Below, piece by piece: positions 1 through 8,749 of a DNA stretch of 33,364 nucleotides (position 1 is its first letter; each line of letters begins with the position of its first letter). The position numbers and the translations under genes were made by a program. This DNA comes from Prevotella sp. (GTDB lineage: Bacteria; Bacteroidota; Bacteroidia; Bacteroidales; Bacteroidaceae), in assembly GCA_017965475.1 (NCBI GenBank), contig JAGCPV010000188.1, forward strand, positions 1 through 33,364, written 5' to 3'. The notes under the pieces are model-generated. The model was not told the origin of the DNA. It searched no databases and was given only the letters and a program-made list of their open reading frames with translations.

Positions 1-1
1 C

Positions 2-1660
2 CATCCCTCGATCTTCGTGCAGAATGCCGTGATGGAGATCAACTTTACGGAAGAGAATACGAATATCTGGATAGAGAACAGCCACGTGGGCAAACGCTGG
101 CAGCTCTCTCATGACCATATTATCACAGGTGTCCCTGAGAAAGACTGGGAGATGACTCTGGCTCCTGGCGAGTGTATCGATGTGATACCTGTGGGGGATG
201 TTGACTATGAGGTGCGCCGTTACCGTATCGACGAACCACTGAACAGCAACGAACTCGCGGAGCGTGCGAACCTCCGTCGGCTCTTTGCCCAGCGCAAGGT
301 TTTCCACAAGCAGAACTGGAGTGCCCTGGCCAAGAACTGGAGCCATAGCGTGTTCTATCAGCTCGATCTTGCTGATGCGGCTGCCGAGTTCCAGAAAGAG
401 CATATCCCCCTGCCGCCACCGCTTCCTGAGGATGCGCCCCTGATGACGCGCATCCACGATGCGATGTTTCGTGGCGAGAGCGACAAAGCCTTCGCCCTGC
501 TTCGTGAGGGTCTGGGTGTTGAGTCTGCTGCAATGCCGCAGCAGCAAGCTGCACATCTCTGTGTCGCTGACGACCAGATCGTCTGGGGGCGCTCGCCCGT
601 GCGTATCGACATCGCTGGAGGATGGACGGACACACCGCCATACTGTCTGTTGGAGGGGGGTAATGTCATCAACTTCGCCATCGAACTGAATGGGCAGCCG
701 CCATTGCAGACGTTTGTGCGTCCCTCGAAAGAACAGCGGATCGTGCTGCGTAGTATCGATCTGGGCGCTGTTGAGATGGTGGAGACCAATGAACAGCTGA
801 CGGATTTCATGCATGTGGGCTCGCCCTTTTCAATCCCCAAGGCGGCGCTCGTGCTCGCTGGCTTCGGAGGCACACCTTCGCTCCGTACTCAGTTAGAGGC
901 CTTTGGTAGTGGCATCGAACTGACGTTACTCTCGGCCGTACCAGCGGGCAGTGGTCTGGGTACCAGCAGCATCCTCGCCTCTACCGTCCTTGGCGCCGTC
1001 AGTGACTTCTGCGGTCTGGCGTGGGACAAGAACGAGATAGGCCGTCGTACGCTGATCCTTGAACAGATGCTCACCACGGGTGGTGGCTGGCAGGATCAGT
1101 TTGGTGGGGTGCTGGGAGGCGTGAAACTCCTGCAGACAGGTAGCGGTTTCGATCAGAGCCCGCAGGTGAGATGGCTGCCCAACGATCTATGGCTACAACC
1201 GGAATACCGTTCCTGTCACCTCTTATATTATACAGGGATTACGCGTACGGCCAAACAGATCTTGGCTGAGATCGTGAGCAGGATGTTTCTGAATCATGGT
1301 GGTGAACTGCGTCTGTTGCGTGAGATGAAGGAGCATACGATGGAGATGTACGACGCTATCCTGCGCAATGATTTTGTGCGGATGGGAACACTCGTGCGTA
1401 AGACCTGGCAACAGAACCAGACGCTCGACAGTGGAACGAATCCTGAGGCTGTCGCCACACTGACCACCCTCATCGATGACCTCTGTCTGGGTTATAAGCT
1501 ACCAGGTGCAGGGGGAGGTGGTTACCTCTATATGATTGCCAAGGATCCTGAGGCTGCTGCCCGTATCAAGCAGATCCTGACGGAGCATCGCCAGAATAAG
1601 AACGCCCGTTTCGTGGAACTGTCGCTCTCGACGACGGGACTGCAGATCAGTCGTAGTTAG
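2..1660 (+). CDS. fkp: L-fucokinase / L-fucose-1-P guanylyltransferase, 3' part (gene starts before window)
   Basis: The reading frame is open from base 2 and reads HPSIFVQNAVMEINF, which is internal sequence, so the GTG at 17 is not the true start. About 552 C-terminal residues are present; the Bacteroides FKP enzyme is about 950 residues. The C-terminal half is a GHMP kinase: a substrate motif PVRIDIAGGWTDTPPY, the ATP-binding glycine/serine loop PAGSGLGTSS, and the C-terminal LPGAGGGGY motif are all visible. The family phosphorylates L-fucose and then forms GDP-L-fucose, used to fucosylate surface capsule and glycoproteins. The N-terminal guanylyltransferase domain lies mostly outside the window. 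A 17-nt gap separates it from the next gene, so the two are probably co-transcribed. Confidence 0.93.
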   Translation, partial: HPSIFVQNAVMEINFTEENTNIWIENSHVGKRWQLSHDHIITGVPEKDWEMTLAPGECIDVIPVGDVDYEVRRYRIDEPLNSNELAERANLRRLFAQRKVFHKQNWSALAKNWSHSVFYQLDLADAAAEFQKEHIPLPPPLPEDAPLMTRIHDAMFRGESDKAFALLREGLGVESAAMPQQQAAHLCVADDQIVWGRSPVRIDIAGGWTDTPPYCLLEGGNVINFAIELNGQPPLQTFVRPSKEQRIVLRSIDLGAVEMVETNEQLTDFMHVGSPFSIPKAALVLAGFGGTPSLRTQLEAFGSGIELTLLSAVPAGSGLGTSSILASTVLGAVSDFCGLAWDKNEIGRRTLILEQMLTTGGGWQDQFGGVLGGVKLLQTGSGFDQSPQVRWLPNDLWLQPEYRSCHLLYYTGITRTAKQILAEIVSRMFLNHGGELRLLREMKEHTMEMYDAILRNDFVRMGTLVRKTWQQNQTLDSGTNPEAVATLTTLIDDLCLGYKLPGAGGGGYLYMIAKDPEAAARIKQILTEHRQNKNARFVELSLSTTGLQISRS

Positions 1661-1677
1661 TTATTTATTGTTGACAG

Positions 1678-2487
1678 ATGGAGTTCAGGACGATAGTAGA
1701 TATTCCCAAGCCCGACTTCCAGATCGGCCCCTGTGAGGAGATGCTCTTTGTGGGCTCCTGTTTCGCAACAGAGATCGGCCGTCGCTTCCAGGAAGAGAAG
1801 TTCCGTGCCGTGGTGAATCCCTATGGCGTGATGTATAATCCCGCCTCCATCCTCCACACCATTGAAAAGTGGAAAGAGAATACACCCAAGATAGTATTTC
1901 TGACCCTTGGCACGAACCATGTCTATCGTCTGAAGGAGACGGGCGAGATCGTGGATAACTGCGAGAAGCGTCCGCAGTCGCTTTTCACGGAGGAAGAACT
2001 CTCTATCGATGCGTGCGCGGATTATCTGCAGCAGGCCATCGAACTTCTCCACCAGATGAATCCCGATATGCACATCGTCCTGACCGTTAGTCCCATCCGC
2101 TATCGGAAATATGGCTATCATGGTTCCCAGCTCTCCAAGGCAACGCTCCTCCTCGCAGTGGAGAAAGTGATAAGGACTTCTAGCCTGGCTAGTCTCTCCT
2201 ATTTCCCTGCCTACGAGATCCTTAACGATGAACTGCGCGACTATCGCTTCTATAAGGCCGATATGCTCCACCCTTCGGATCAGACTGTCGAATATATCTG
2301 GCAGCGCCTCTCTGAAGTCTATCTCAGTGATGAGGCAAAGACGTTCCTGAAGGAATGGGCGCCCTTGAAGGCTGTCCTCAACCATCGGCCTTTCGATCCG
2401 GATTCCGAGGAATATCGGGTCTTGATGGATAAAACTATGTTAAAAGTAGCGGCGTTGCAGAAAAAATACCCTAACTTTGCAGTATGA
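1678..2487 (+). CDS. GSCFA-domain protein (SGNH-hydrolase-like)
   Basis: This 269-residue protein has no signal peptide. Its N-terminus carries the signature that names the family: LFVGSCFATEIGRRF around residues 22-36, followed by NPYGVMYNP. The GSCFA family is found mainly in Bacteroidetes and Proteobacteria and has an SGNH/GDSL-hydrolase-like fold; its biochemical role is not settled. A VSPIRYRKYG segment and a later MLHPSDQ segment would fit the other conserved blocks of an SGNH-like active site. The stop overlaps the start of murF-alr by four bases (ATGA), implying translational coupling. Position between fkp and a peptidoglycan gene suggests an envelope role, but that is only inference. 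Confidence 0.85.
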   Translation: MEFRTIVDIPKPDFQIGPCEEMLFVGSCFATEIGRRFQEEKFRAVVNPYGVMYNPASILHTIEKWKENTPKIVFLTLGTNHVYRLKETGEIVDNCEKRPQSLFTEEELSIDACADYLQQAIELLHQMNPDMHIVLTVSPIRYRKYGYHGSQLSKATLLLAVEKVIRTSSLASLSYFPAYEILNDELRDYRFYKADMLHPSDQTVEYIWQRLSEVYLSDEAKTFLKEWAPLKAVLNHRPFDPDSEEYRVLMDKTMLKVAALQKKYPNFAV

Positions 2488-4949
2488 AATACTCAATAGA
2501 AAAAGTGACAACCCTGATAGGTGCCCGTCGTTATGGGCATAGTGAGGGTAATATCCGTTGGCTGCTAACAGACAGCCGCAGTCTCTGTTTCCCTGAAGAA
2601 ACCCTTTTCTTCGCCCTGAAGACCCAGCGCAACGATGGTCATCGTTATGTGGATGACCTCTATCGTCGTGGTGTCCGTCATTTCGTCGTGGAACAGGTGC
2701 CTGAGCATTACGACACCATTTATCCCGAGGCCGACTTCCTCAGGGTACCCCATACGTTGGCAGCCCTCCAGCGCCTCGCAGAGCGTCATCGTGACGAGTT
2801 CGACGTGCCCATCGTGGGTATCACGGGCTCTAACGGTAAGACGATGGTCAAGGAGTGGCTCTACCAGTTGATGCTCCCCTCGCAGAAGATCGTGCGTTCC
2901 CCTCGTAGCTATAACTCCCAGATCGGTGTGCCCCTCTCCGTGTGGCTGCTCAACGAACAGACGGAGGTGGGAATCTTCGAGGCAGGTATCTCGCAGCCTG
3001 GTGAGATGTATGCCCTGCGCGATATCATCCAACCCACCATCGGCGTGCTCACCTCCCTGGGTGCCGCCCATCAGGAGAATTTCCGTTCGATGGAGGAGAA
3101 GTGCATGGAGAAACTCGAACTGATGCACGATACGGAGGCGATGGTCTATTGTTCCGACAACGATACCGTCAGCCGCTGTATCCGCCGGATGCAGTATAAG
3201 GGTGAGAAGATCGCGTGGTCACAGTGCGACGATCAGGCTGCCCTCTTCGTGAAGGAGGTCGCTGTCAAGTCGCCCAATACGCGCATCACCTATATCTGGC
3301 AGCAGGAGGAGAACTGTTTCTCGATTCCCTTTATCGATGAGGCTTCGATCGAGAATGCCATCACCTGTGCGGCTGTCGCCCTCCATCTGGGTCTGACACC
3401 AGGCCAGTTGGCCGACCGTATGCCGAAGTTGGAGCCTGTGGCCATGCGCCTGGAGGTGAAGGAGGGCCAGCGTGGCTGTGTGCTCATCAACGACTCGTAC
3501 AACTCCGACATCAACTCCCTCGATATCGCCCTCGACTTCATGAATCGCCGTGAGCCCTCTAAGAAGACGCTCATCCTCAGCGACATCTTCCAGACAGGCT
3601 CCTCGCCCGAGGCTCTCTATGCCCAGGTGAGCGAACTGCTGGTGAAGCGTGGCATCAATAAATTCATTGGCATCGGTCCTGAGCTTACCGCTCAGGCAGA
3701 TCGTATCCAGATTGCCGACAAACAGTTCTTCATGGATGTACCCCATTTCCTCTCCAGTGAGGCGTTCGCCAATCTCCGCAACGAACTGATCCTACTCAAA
3801 GGCGCCCGCTCATTCGGCTTCGACCAGATCACGGAGCAACTGGAGCAGAAGGTCCACGAGACCATTCTGGAGGTGAACCTCAACGCGGTGGTGGAGAACT
3901 TGAACTATTTCCGTTCGTTCCTGAAGCCTGAGACGAAAATGGTCTGTATGATCAAGGCCGACGGCTATGGAGCTGGAGCCGTGGAGATCGCCAAGACGCT
4001 GCAGGACCAGCGTGTCGATTATCTCGCTGTGGCCGTGGCCGACGAGGGCGTGACGCTCCGTAAGGCTGGCATCACTGCTAATATCATGATCATGAACCCA
4101 GAGATGACGGCTTTCAAGACCATGTTCGACTACGACCTGGAGCCCGAGGTCTATTCCTTCCGTCTGATGGACGCGCTGATTAAGGCTGCCCGCAAGGAAG
4201 GTATCACGGGTTGGCCTGTCCATATCAAGTTCGACACGGGCATGCACCGTCTGGGCTTCGATCCCGTCGATGATATCTTCAAGCTTGTCGATCGTCTGAA
4301 GCATCAGAACGCCATCATCCCACGTTCCGTGTTCAGTCATTTCGTGGGCTCCGACAGTGATGGCTTCGATGATTTCTCTGCCCAGCAGTTCGCCCTCTTC
4401 GAAGAGGGAAGCTGCAAGCTGCAGGAAGTCTTTACCCATAAGATCCTGCGCCACATGGACAACTCCGCAGGTATCGAGCACTTCCCAGAGCGCCAGATGG
4501 ATATGTGTCGTCTCGGCATCGGCCTCTATGGCGTCGATCCAAGAGATAATCATATCCTCCATACCGTCTCTACGCTCAAGACCACCATCCTCCAGATGCG
4601 TCATGTGCCCGCTGGCGAGACCGTGGGCTACAGCCGCAAGGGCACCATCGAGCGCGACTCCGTCATCGCCGCCATCCCCATAGGTTATGCCGACGGACTG
4701 AACCGTCATCTCGGCAACCGTCATGGTTACTGTCTCGTCAATGGCCAGAAGGCCGAGTATGTGGGTAATATCTGTATGGATGTGGCGATGATCGACGTAA
4801 CGGATATCCCCTGCCGCGAAGGTGATCAAGTGGAGATCTTCGGCGAGCATCTGCCCGTCACCGTACTCAGCGATGCTCTCGACACCATCCCCTACGAGGT
4901 GCTCACAGGTGTCTCCAACCGTGTGAAGCGCGTCTATTTCCAAGACTAA
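2484..4949 (+). CDS. murF-alr: bifunctional UDP-MurNAc-tripeptide:D-Ala-D-Ala ligase / alanine racemase
   Basis: This 821-residue fusion is typical of Bacteroidetes. Residues 1 to about 450 are MurF: the ATP-binding loop GITGSNGKT (Gly115-Thr120), the RSYNSQIGVPLSV segment and the EAGISQPGEM segment are visible. It adds D-Ala-D-Ala to the UDP-MurNAc-tripeptide in the cytoplasm. Residues from about 455 to the end are a PLP alanine racemase: MIKADGYGAG contains the PLP lysine (Lys491), VGYSRKGT contains the probable catalytic tyrosine (Tyr716), and IPIGYADGLNR and GNICMD follow. The fusion thus makes D-Ala and uses its dimer in peptidoglycan synthesis. The start overlaps the GSCFA stop (ATGA). 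Length and motifs look complete. Confidence 0.96.
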   Translation: MKYSIEKVTTLIGARRYGHSEGNIRWLLTDSRSLCFPEETLFFALKTQRNDGHRYVDDLYRRGVRHFVVEQVPEHYDTIYPEADFLRVPHTLAALQRLAERHRDEFDVPIVGITGSNGKTMVKEWLYQLMLPSQKIVRSPRSYNSQIGVPLSVWLLNEQTEVGIFEAGISQPGEMYALRDIIQPTIGVLTSLGAAHQENFRSMEEKCMEKLELMHDTEAMVYCSDNDTVSRCIRRMQYKGEKIAWSQCDDQAALFVKEVAVKSPNTRITYIWQQEENCFSIPFIDEASIENAITCAAVALHLGLTPGQLADRMPKLEPVAMRLEVKEGQRGCVLINDSYNSDINSLDIALDFMNRREPSKKTLILSDIFQTGSSPEALYAQVSELLVKRGINKFIGIGPELTAQADRIQIADKQFFMDVPHFLSSEAFANLRNELILLKGARSFGFDQITEQLEQKVHETILEVNLNAVVENLNYFRSFLKPETKMVCMIKADGYGAGAVEIAKTLQDQRVDYLAVAVADEGVTLRKAGITANIMIMNPEMTAFKTMFDYDLEPEVYSFRLMDALIKAARKEGITGWPVHIKFDTGMHRLGFDPVDDIFKLVDRLKHQNAIIPRSVFSHFVGSDSDGFDDFSAQQFALFEEGSCKLQEVFTHKILRHMDNSAGIEHFPERQMDMCRLGIGLYGVDPRDNHILHTVSTLKTTILQMRHVPAGETVGYSRKGTIERDSVIAAIPIGYADGLNRHLGNRHGYCLVNGQKAEYVGNICMDVAMIDVTDIPCREGDQVEIFGEHLPVTVLSDALDTIPYEVLTGVSNRVKRVYFQD

Positions 4950-4964
4950 AAACAGAAAAATGAT

Positions 4965-6410
4965 ATGACTCCTATCCAAACAACCAAAATGTCCAACTTC
5001 CGTTGGGTCATCTGTGGCCTGCTGTTTCTGGCTACCACCGTCAACTACATGGACCGTCAGGTGCTGTCGCTTACCTGGAAGGACTTCATCTCTCCAGAGT
5101 TCCACTGGACAGATGCCAACTATGGTAAGATCACGGCCTACTTCTCCATCTTCTACGCCATCGCGAACCTCTTCGCAGGAAAGTTCATCGACTGGATGGG
5201 CACCAAGAAGGGTTATCTCATCGCCATCTTCGTATGGTCATTAGGTGCTTGTCTCCATGCCGGCTGCGGCTGGGTGGCCATGGAGTGGGAGGGCTACGAC
5301 ACTGTCGCCCAACTCGGACAGTTGACGGGTGATGCCGCTGTGGCCATCGCCACCGTGTCGATGTACCTCTTCCTCTCGTGCCGTATGGTACTCGCCTTGG
5401 GAGAGGCAGGCAACTTCCCCGCTGCCATCAAGGTGACGGCCGAGTATTTCCCCAAGAAGGACCGTGCCTTTGCCACCTCCATCTTCAATAGCGGTGCCTC
5501 TGTGGGAGCCCTGGCTGCTCCTGCCACCATCCCCCTTCTGGCGCGTGCCTGGGGTTGGGAACTGGCCTTTATCATCATCGGTGTCCTGGGCTTCGTCTGG
5601 ATGGGACTATGGATGTGGCTCTACGAGAAACCCCACAAGAGCCGTTTCGTGAACCAGGCCGAACTGAACTATGTCGAGCAGGATGGCGACATCGCCGAGG
5701 TGCAGGATCGCACAAAGGAGAAGGAGGAGAAAACCATCCCCTTCTGGCGCTGCTTCACCTTCCGTCAGACGTGGGCGTTCATCGTGGGTAAGTTGTTTAC
5801 CGACGGTGTCTGGTGGTTCTTCCTGTTCTGGGCGCCAGCCTATTTCAGCGACCAGTACGGCTATACCTCCGACTCCACGATGGGCATCCTTCTCATCTTC
5901 ACGCTCTATCTCATCGTCACGGTGGTCTCCATTGGAGGCGGCTATCTGCCCACCTACTTCGTCGAGAAGCGTGGCATGAACCCCTATCTGGGTCGTATGC
6001 GTGCGATGCTGCTGTTTGCCTGTCTGCCGCTGCTGGGCCTCTTCGCCCAGCCTTTGGGCGCCTACAGCGCGTGGTGGCCCGCCATCCTCATCGGACTGTT
6101 GGGCGCAGGTCATCAGGCATGGAGTGCCAACCTTTATTCGACGATTGGCGACATGTTCCCCAAGTCCACGATCGGCACGATCACGGGTATTGGCACGATG
6201 GCTGGTGGTCTCGGCTCCTATGCCATCAACCTCTGTTCAGGAGAGTTCTTCGACTGGGCGGCAGGCCAGGGTGGAGCCTACACGTTCTTCGGCTTCGAGG
6301 GCAAGCCCGCCGCCTATATGGTGGTGTTCTGCATCTGCGCCGTCGCCTATCTCATCGGCTGGTGCATCATGAAGACGCTCGTGCCGAAGTATAAGCCCAT
6401 CGTGGTTTAG
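4965..6410 (+). CDS. MFS transporter, hexuronate (ExuT)-like
   Basis: This 481-residue protein has about 12 hydrophobic membrane segments and the anion:cation symporter family signature NYMDRQVLSLTWKD near the N-terminus, a GKFIDWMGTKKGYL loop, and LGEAGNFPAAIKVTAEYFPKKDRA, which is the strongly conserved stretch of ExuT/GarP-type carriers. These inner-membrane carriers take up hexuronates or related sugar acids with protons; the substrate here is inferred only from family resemblance. Fifteen bases separate it from murF-alr, so it may be read on the same transcript. It is convergent with the nitroreductase gene and the two stops are directly adjacent, with no terminator evident between them. 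Confidence 0.85.
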   Translation: MTPIQTTKMSNFRWVICGLLFLATTVNYMDRQVLSLTWKDFISPEFHWTDANYGKITAYFSIFYAIANLFAGKFIDWMGTKKGYLIAIFVWSLGACLHAGCGWVAMEWEGYDTVAQLGQLTGDAAVAIATVSMYLFLSCRMVLALGEAGNFPAAIKVTAEYFPKKDRAFATSIFNSGASVGALAAPATIPLLARAWGWELAFIIIGVLGFVWMGLWMWLYEKPHKSRFVNQAELNYVEQDGDIAEVQDRTKEKEEKTIPFWRCFTFRQTWAFIVGKLFTDGVWWFFLFWAPAYFSDQYGYTSDSTMGILLIFTLYLIVTVVSIGGGYLPTYFVEKRGMNPYLGRMRAMLLFACLPLLGLFAQPLGAYSAWWPAILIGLLGAGHQAWSANLYSTIGDMFPKSTIGTITGIGTMAGGLGSYAINLCSGEFFDWAAGQGGAYTFFGFEGKPAAYMVVFCICAVAYLIGWCIMKTLVPKYKPIVV

Positions 6411-7175
6411 TTAAAGCATTCCTCTTGCTGCGGTGTGGGGCAGGAAGCCTTGTCGGATGAGGGTAAGGATGAGTTCTCTCGACATGGCCTCGTTGTCCTT
6501 CTTGGTGTAGCGGATATCCGTAAACACCTGCGCCAGCGTCTCCTTCTGGTTGATGCGGACGAACTGCTGGTTCTCGGGCAAGTGCTCCTTCTCATCATAA
6601 TAGGTGTCGATATCCTTACCCATATAGTCGTGGTAGGTCTCCTGGTGCACGAAACTCTCCAAGGGCAGACGGTCTGAGAGTTCTGGCTCCTCCGCGGGCC
6701 AACCCACGGTCAACGTAGCTACGGGCATCACGAGCTTCGGTAACTGGAGGATGTCGATAATCTGTTGAGGCTGATACACGGTGGTACCCAGATAGCAGTA
6801 GCCCAACCCCTCCTCGTCCATCAGGTTGCAGAGTGTCTGTGTGTAGAGCAGGGCATCCGTCGCCGCGTTGATATACGACAGGAAATTGTCGTAGCCAGGC
6901 ACGGCGTTGCGGCATTTGGCCCAGAAACTTGTGCGGTTGAAGTCGGCGCAGATGGTCAGCACCACGGGTGCCTCCGTCACCATCGGCTGGTTGAAATGGG
7001 CGGGTGCGAGCCTGGCCTTGATTTCCTCCGAGCGCGTCACCACCACACTATACAGTTGTAGGTTCCCCATTGTCTGGGTACGTGCGGCCTCTGTCATCAG
7101 CCGCCCCAGCAGTTCCTCGCTGACATCGCGGTCAGCATACTTACGGATCGTTCTTCTTGTCAGTAAATTCTTCAT
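6411..7175 (-). CDS. nitroreductase family protein (NfsA-like, FMN)
   Basis: This 254-residue protein begins MKNLLTRRTIRKYADRDVSEELL, the classic N-terminal RRTIRKY/F phosphate-binding motif of FMN nitroreductases, followed by EAARTQTMGNLQLYS. The middle segment GLGYCYLGTTVYQPQQI and PVATLTVGWPAEEP match the NfsA/FRP-like branch. Such enzymes reduce nitro compounds, quinones or flavins with NAD(P)H in the cytoplasm; the natural substrate is unknown. It is transcribed leftward from a promoter in the 7183-7238 repeat module (-7 box TATCTTTG on the minus strand at 7184-7191), giving a short leader. It is convergent with the MFS gene. Confidence 0.9.
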   Translation of the reverse strand: MKNLLTRRTIRKYADRDVSEELLGRLMTEAARTQTMGNLQLYSVVVTRSEEIKARLAPAHFNQPMVTEAPVVLTICADFNRTSFWAKCRNAVPGYDNFLSYINAATDALLYTQTLCNLMDEEGLGYCYLGTTVYQPQQIIDILQLPKLVMPVATLTVGWPAEEPELSDRLPLESFVHQETYHDYMGKDIDTYYDEKEHLPENQQFVRINQKETLAQVFTDIRYTKKDNEAMSRELILTLIRQGFLPHTAARGML

Positions 7176-7182
7176 AATGGTT

Positions 7183-7238
7183 GCAAAGATAGTGTAAAAT
7201 GGGCGAAATGCAAAATAAAACCCGTTTTATTTGGAATG
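7183..7238. repeat. bidirectional promoter module, copy 1
   Basis: This 56-bp segment recurs almost unchanged at 15822-15877. It contains the minus-strand promoter of the nitroreductase gene, a short inverted repeat AAATAAAA-CCCG-TTTTATTT (7213-7232), and the plus-strand -33 TTTG used by the phosphatase gene. The in-frame MGEMQNK reading seen at both copies is a by-product of the repeat, not a conserved start. Confidence 0.75.
7184..7214 (-). promoter_or_regulatory. Bacteroidetes-type promoter of the nitroreductase gene
   Basis: On the minus strand a -33 TTTG (7211-7214) and a -7 TATCTTTG (7184-7191) are separated by 19 bp, matching the TTTG-N19-21-TAnnTTTG consensus. Transcription would start near 7177, almost at the start codon at 7175, so the leader is extremely short or the start site lies a little differently. 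Confidence 0.65.
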
Positions 7239-7261
7239 AGCCGTTTATTTTCCTAAATTTG
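7230..7261 (+). promoter_or_regulatory. Bacteroidetes-type promoter of the histidine acid phosphatase gene
   Basis: TTTG at 7230-7233 and TAAATTTG at 7254-7261 are separated by 20 bp, matching the Bacteroidetes consensus. The expected start of transcription near 7268 gives a leader of about 75 nt before the ATG at 7343. It rules out the longer reading that would start at 7199. Confidence 0.7.
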
Positions 7262-7342
7262 CAGCCGAAAACAATATTTGAAGTAAGAATGACCAAGACG
7301 TTCCGCAAAGATACAGAACGTTTCAAGAAGCGTGGTTACGAT

Positions 7343-8749
7343 ATGAACAAATGTTTGATGATGGTAGCAGCAGCCATGATGGCTGCCACGAGTCTCCAGG
7401 CTCAGACGGAGCGCTCTGATGACTTCAAGGCAAAGTATGAACTGAAAGAGGTGGTGGTGATGAGCCGTCACAACATCCGCTCGCCGCTGACATCAGGCGG
7501 TGCTGCCTATATGCGGGTGACACCTTACGAATGGTTTAAGTGGACATCGCCCAGCAGCCAGTTGTCGCAGCGTGGCGGTGTGCTGGAAACGGAGATGGGC
7601 CAGTTCTTCCGTAAATGGGTGGTCAGCGCAGGACTGTTGTCCGACAACTACCGTCCGCAAGGCGATGAAGTGCTGTTCTATGCCAACTCGCGCCAACGTA
7701 CGTTCACCACGGCGAAATATTTCTCAGCCGGTTTCCTGCCTTTTGCCAACGTGGAGATCCAGCATCAATTCGACGAGGACGTCATGGACCCTGTGTTCAA
7801 GGCGCAGTTCACGAAGATGAACGATGCGTACCGCCAGCAGATCCTGGCAGAAATGGCTACCTTGCATGGTGGTCCGGAGGCCTGGATGCAGAGTGTGCAG
7901 CCCACGCTGACGCTGATGGAGGAGGTGATCGATATGGCCCATTCGCCTGCCGCACAGAACGATACCGTGCATTTCCGCTTCGACGATATGCAGTACAAGC
8001 TGGAAAAGGGTGACGAGCCGAAGATGACGGGCGGCTTCAAACTGGCCTACAGCGTGTCGGATGCCCTCGTGCTGCAATGCTACGAGAGTGAGGATATGGC
8101 TGCCTTCGGCCATGAACTGACGGAGGAGCAATGGCGTGACATCTGCCGAGTGAAGGAGGTGCACGACGGTCTGCTCTATTCCACGCACAGTGCTGCCGTC
8201 AACCTGGCCTATCCGCTGGTGAGCCGTATCCGTGAGGAACTTGCCAACGGAAACCGCAAGTTCACCTTCCTCTGTGGTCACGATGTCAACCTCACTTCTA
8301 TCGGAGCGGCCTTGCGCCTGAACCTTCCCGAGACAGAGCAGGCATTGGAGGTGCGCACACCCATCGGCTCGAAACTTGTCTTCGAGAAATGGAGTGATGG
8401 CAGCGAAGACTATGTCGCCATCAATCTGGTCTATCCGAAATACAGCCAGATGCATGCCCGCACGCTGCTCTCACTTGAAGAGCCGCCGATGGTGCAGACC
8501 ATCACCATCGAGGGACTAACAGCCAACAGCGACGGTCTCTACCGCCTGGCCGACCTTGACGGGCGTATGGCGGAGGCGATGGCGGAATATGATGCCATCG
8601 AAGACCAGACCACAGGCGAAAGTTCCGCTCGCGTCGTACCCCTCAACCCGACACCCTCGGCCCGCGTCTATCGCCTCGACGGTACCCTCGCCACCGACTC
8701 TACCCACGGTGTCGTGATCCAGGAAAAACAAAAGATTCTCAGGAAATAA
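7343..8749 (+). CDS. secreted histidine-type (acid) phosphatase
   Basis: This 468-residue protein starts at ATG 7343, where a signal peptide begins (MNKCLMMVAAAMMAATSLQAQ). The frame is open back to 7199, but that part lies across the promoter. The branch-2 histidine phosphatase motif RHNIRSP (RHxxRxP, Arg42-Pro48, phospho-accepting His43) follows the signal peptide, and the proton-donor HD pair appears in FLCGHDVNLTS. This family includes phytases, MINPP and glucose-1-phosphatase; Bacteroidetes members act in the periplasm or outer membrane on phosphate esters such as phytate. The C-terminus VYRLDGTL...GVVIQ resembles the short tail on the two other secreted proteins in the window. The substrate is not determined by the sequence. 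Confidence 0.88.
   Translation: MNKCLMMVAAAMMAATSLQAQTERSDDFKAKYELKEVVVMSRHNIRSPLTSGGAAYMRVTPYEWFKWTSPSSQLSQRGGVLETEMGQFFRKWVVSAGLLSDNYRPQGDEVLFYANSRQRTFTTAKYFSAGFLPFANVEIQHQFDEDVMDPVFKAQFTKMNDAYRQQILAEMATLHGGPEAWMQSVQPTLTLMEEVIDMAHSPAAQNDTVHFRFDDMQYKLEKGDEPKMTGGFKLAYSVSDALVLQCYESEDMAAFGHELTEEQWRDICRVKEVHDGLLYSTHSAAVNLAYPLVSRIREELANGNRKFTFLCGHDVNLTSIGAALRLNLPETEQALEVRTPIGSKLVFEKWSDGSEDYVAINLVYPKYSQMHARTLLSLEEPPMVQTITIEGLTANSDGLYRLADLDGRMAEAMAEYDAIEDQTTGESSARVVPLNPTPSARVYRLDGTLATDSTHGVVIQEKQKILRK

Noticed and set aside
2472..2479. TAACTTTG -7 box before murF-alr
   Set aside because: No -33 TTTG at 19-21 bp, and the start would fall at or inside the start codon; the gene is coupled to the upstream ORF by overlap.
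3810..5105. 431-codon minus-strand open frame
   Set aside because: It lies antisense to the clear alanine racemase half of murF-alr, has no recognisable motifs, and is a codon-bias shadow.
7199..7342. 48-residue N-terminal extension of the histidine phosphatase
   Set aside because: It crosses the promoter, and the signal peptide starts at the ATG at 7343.
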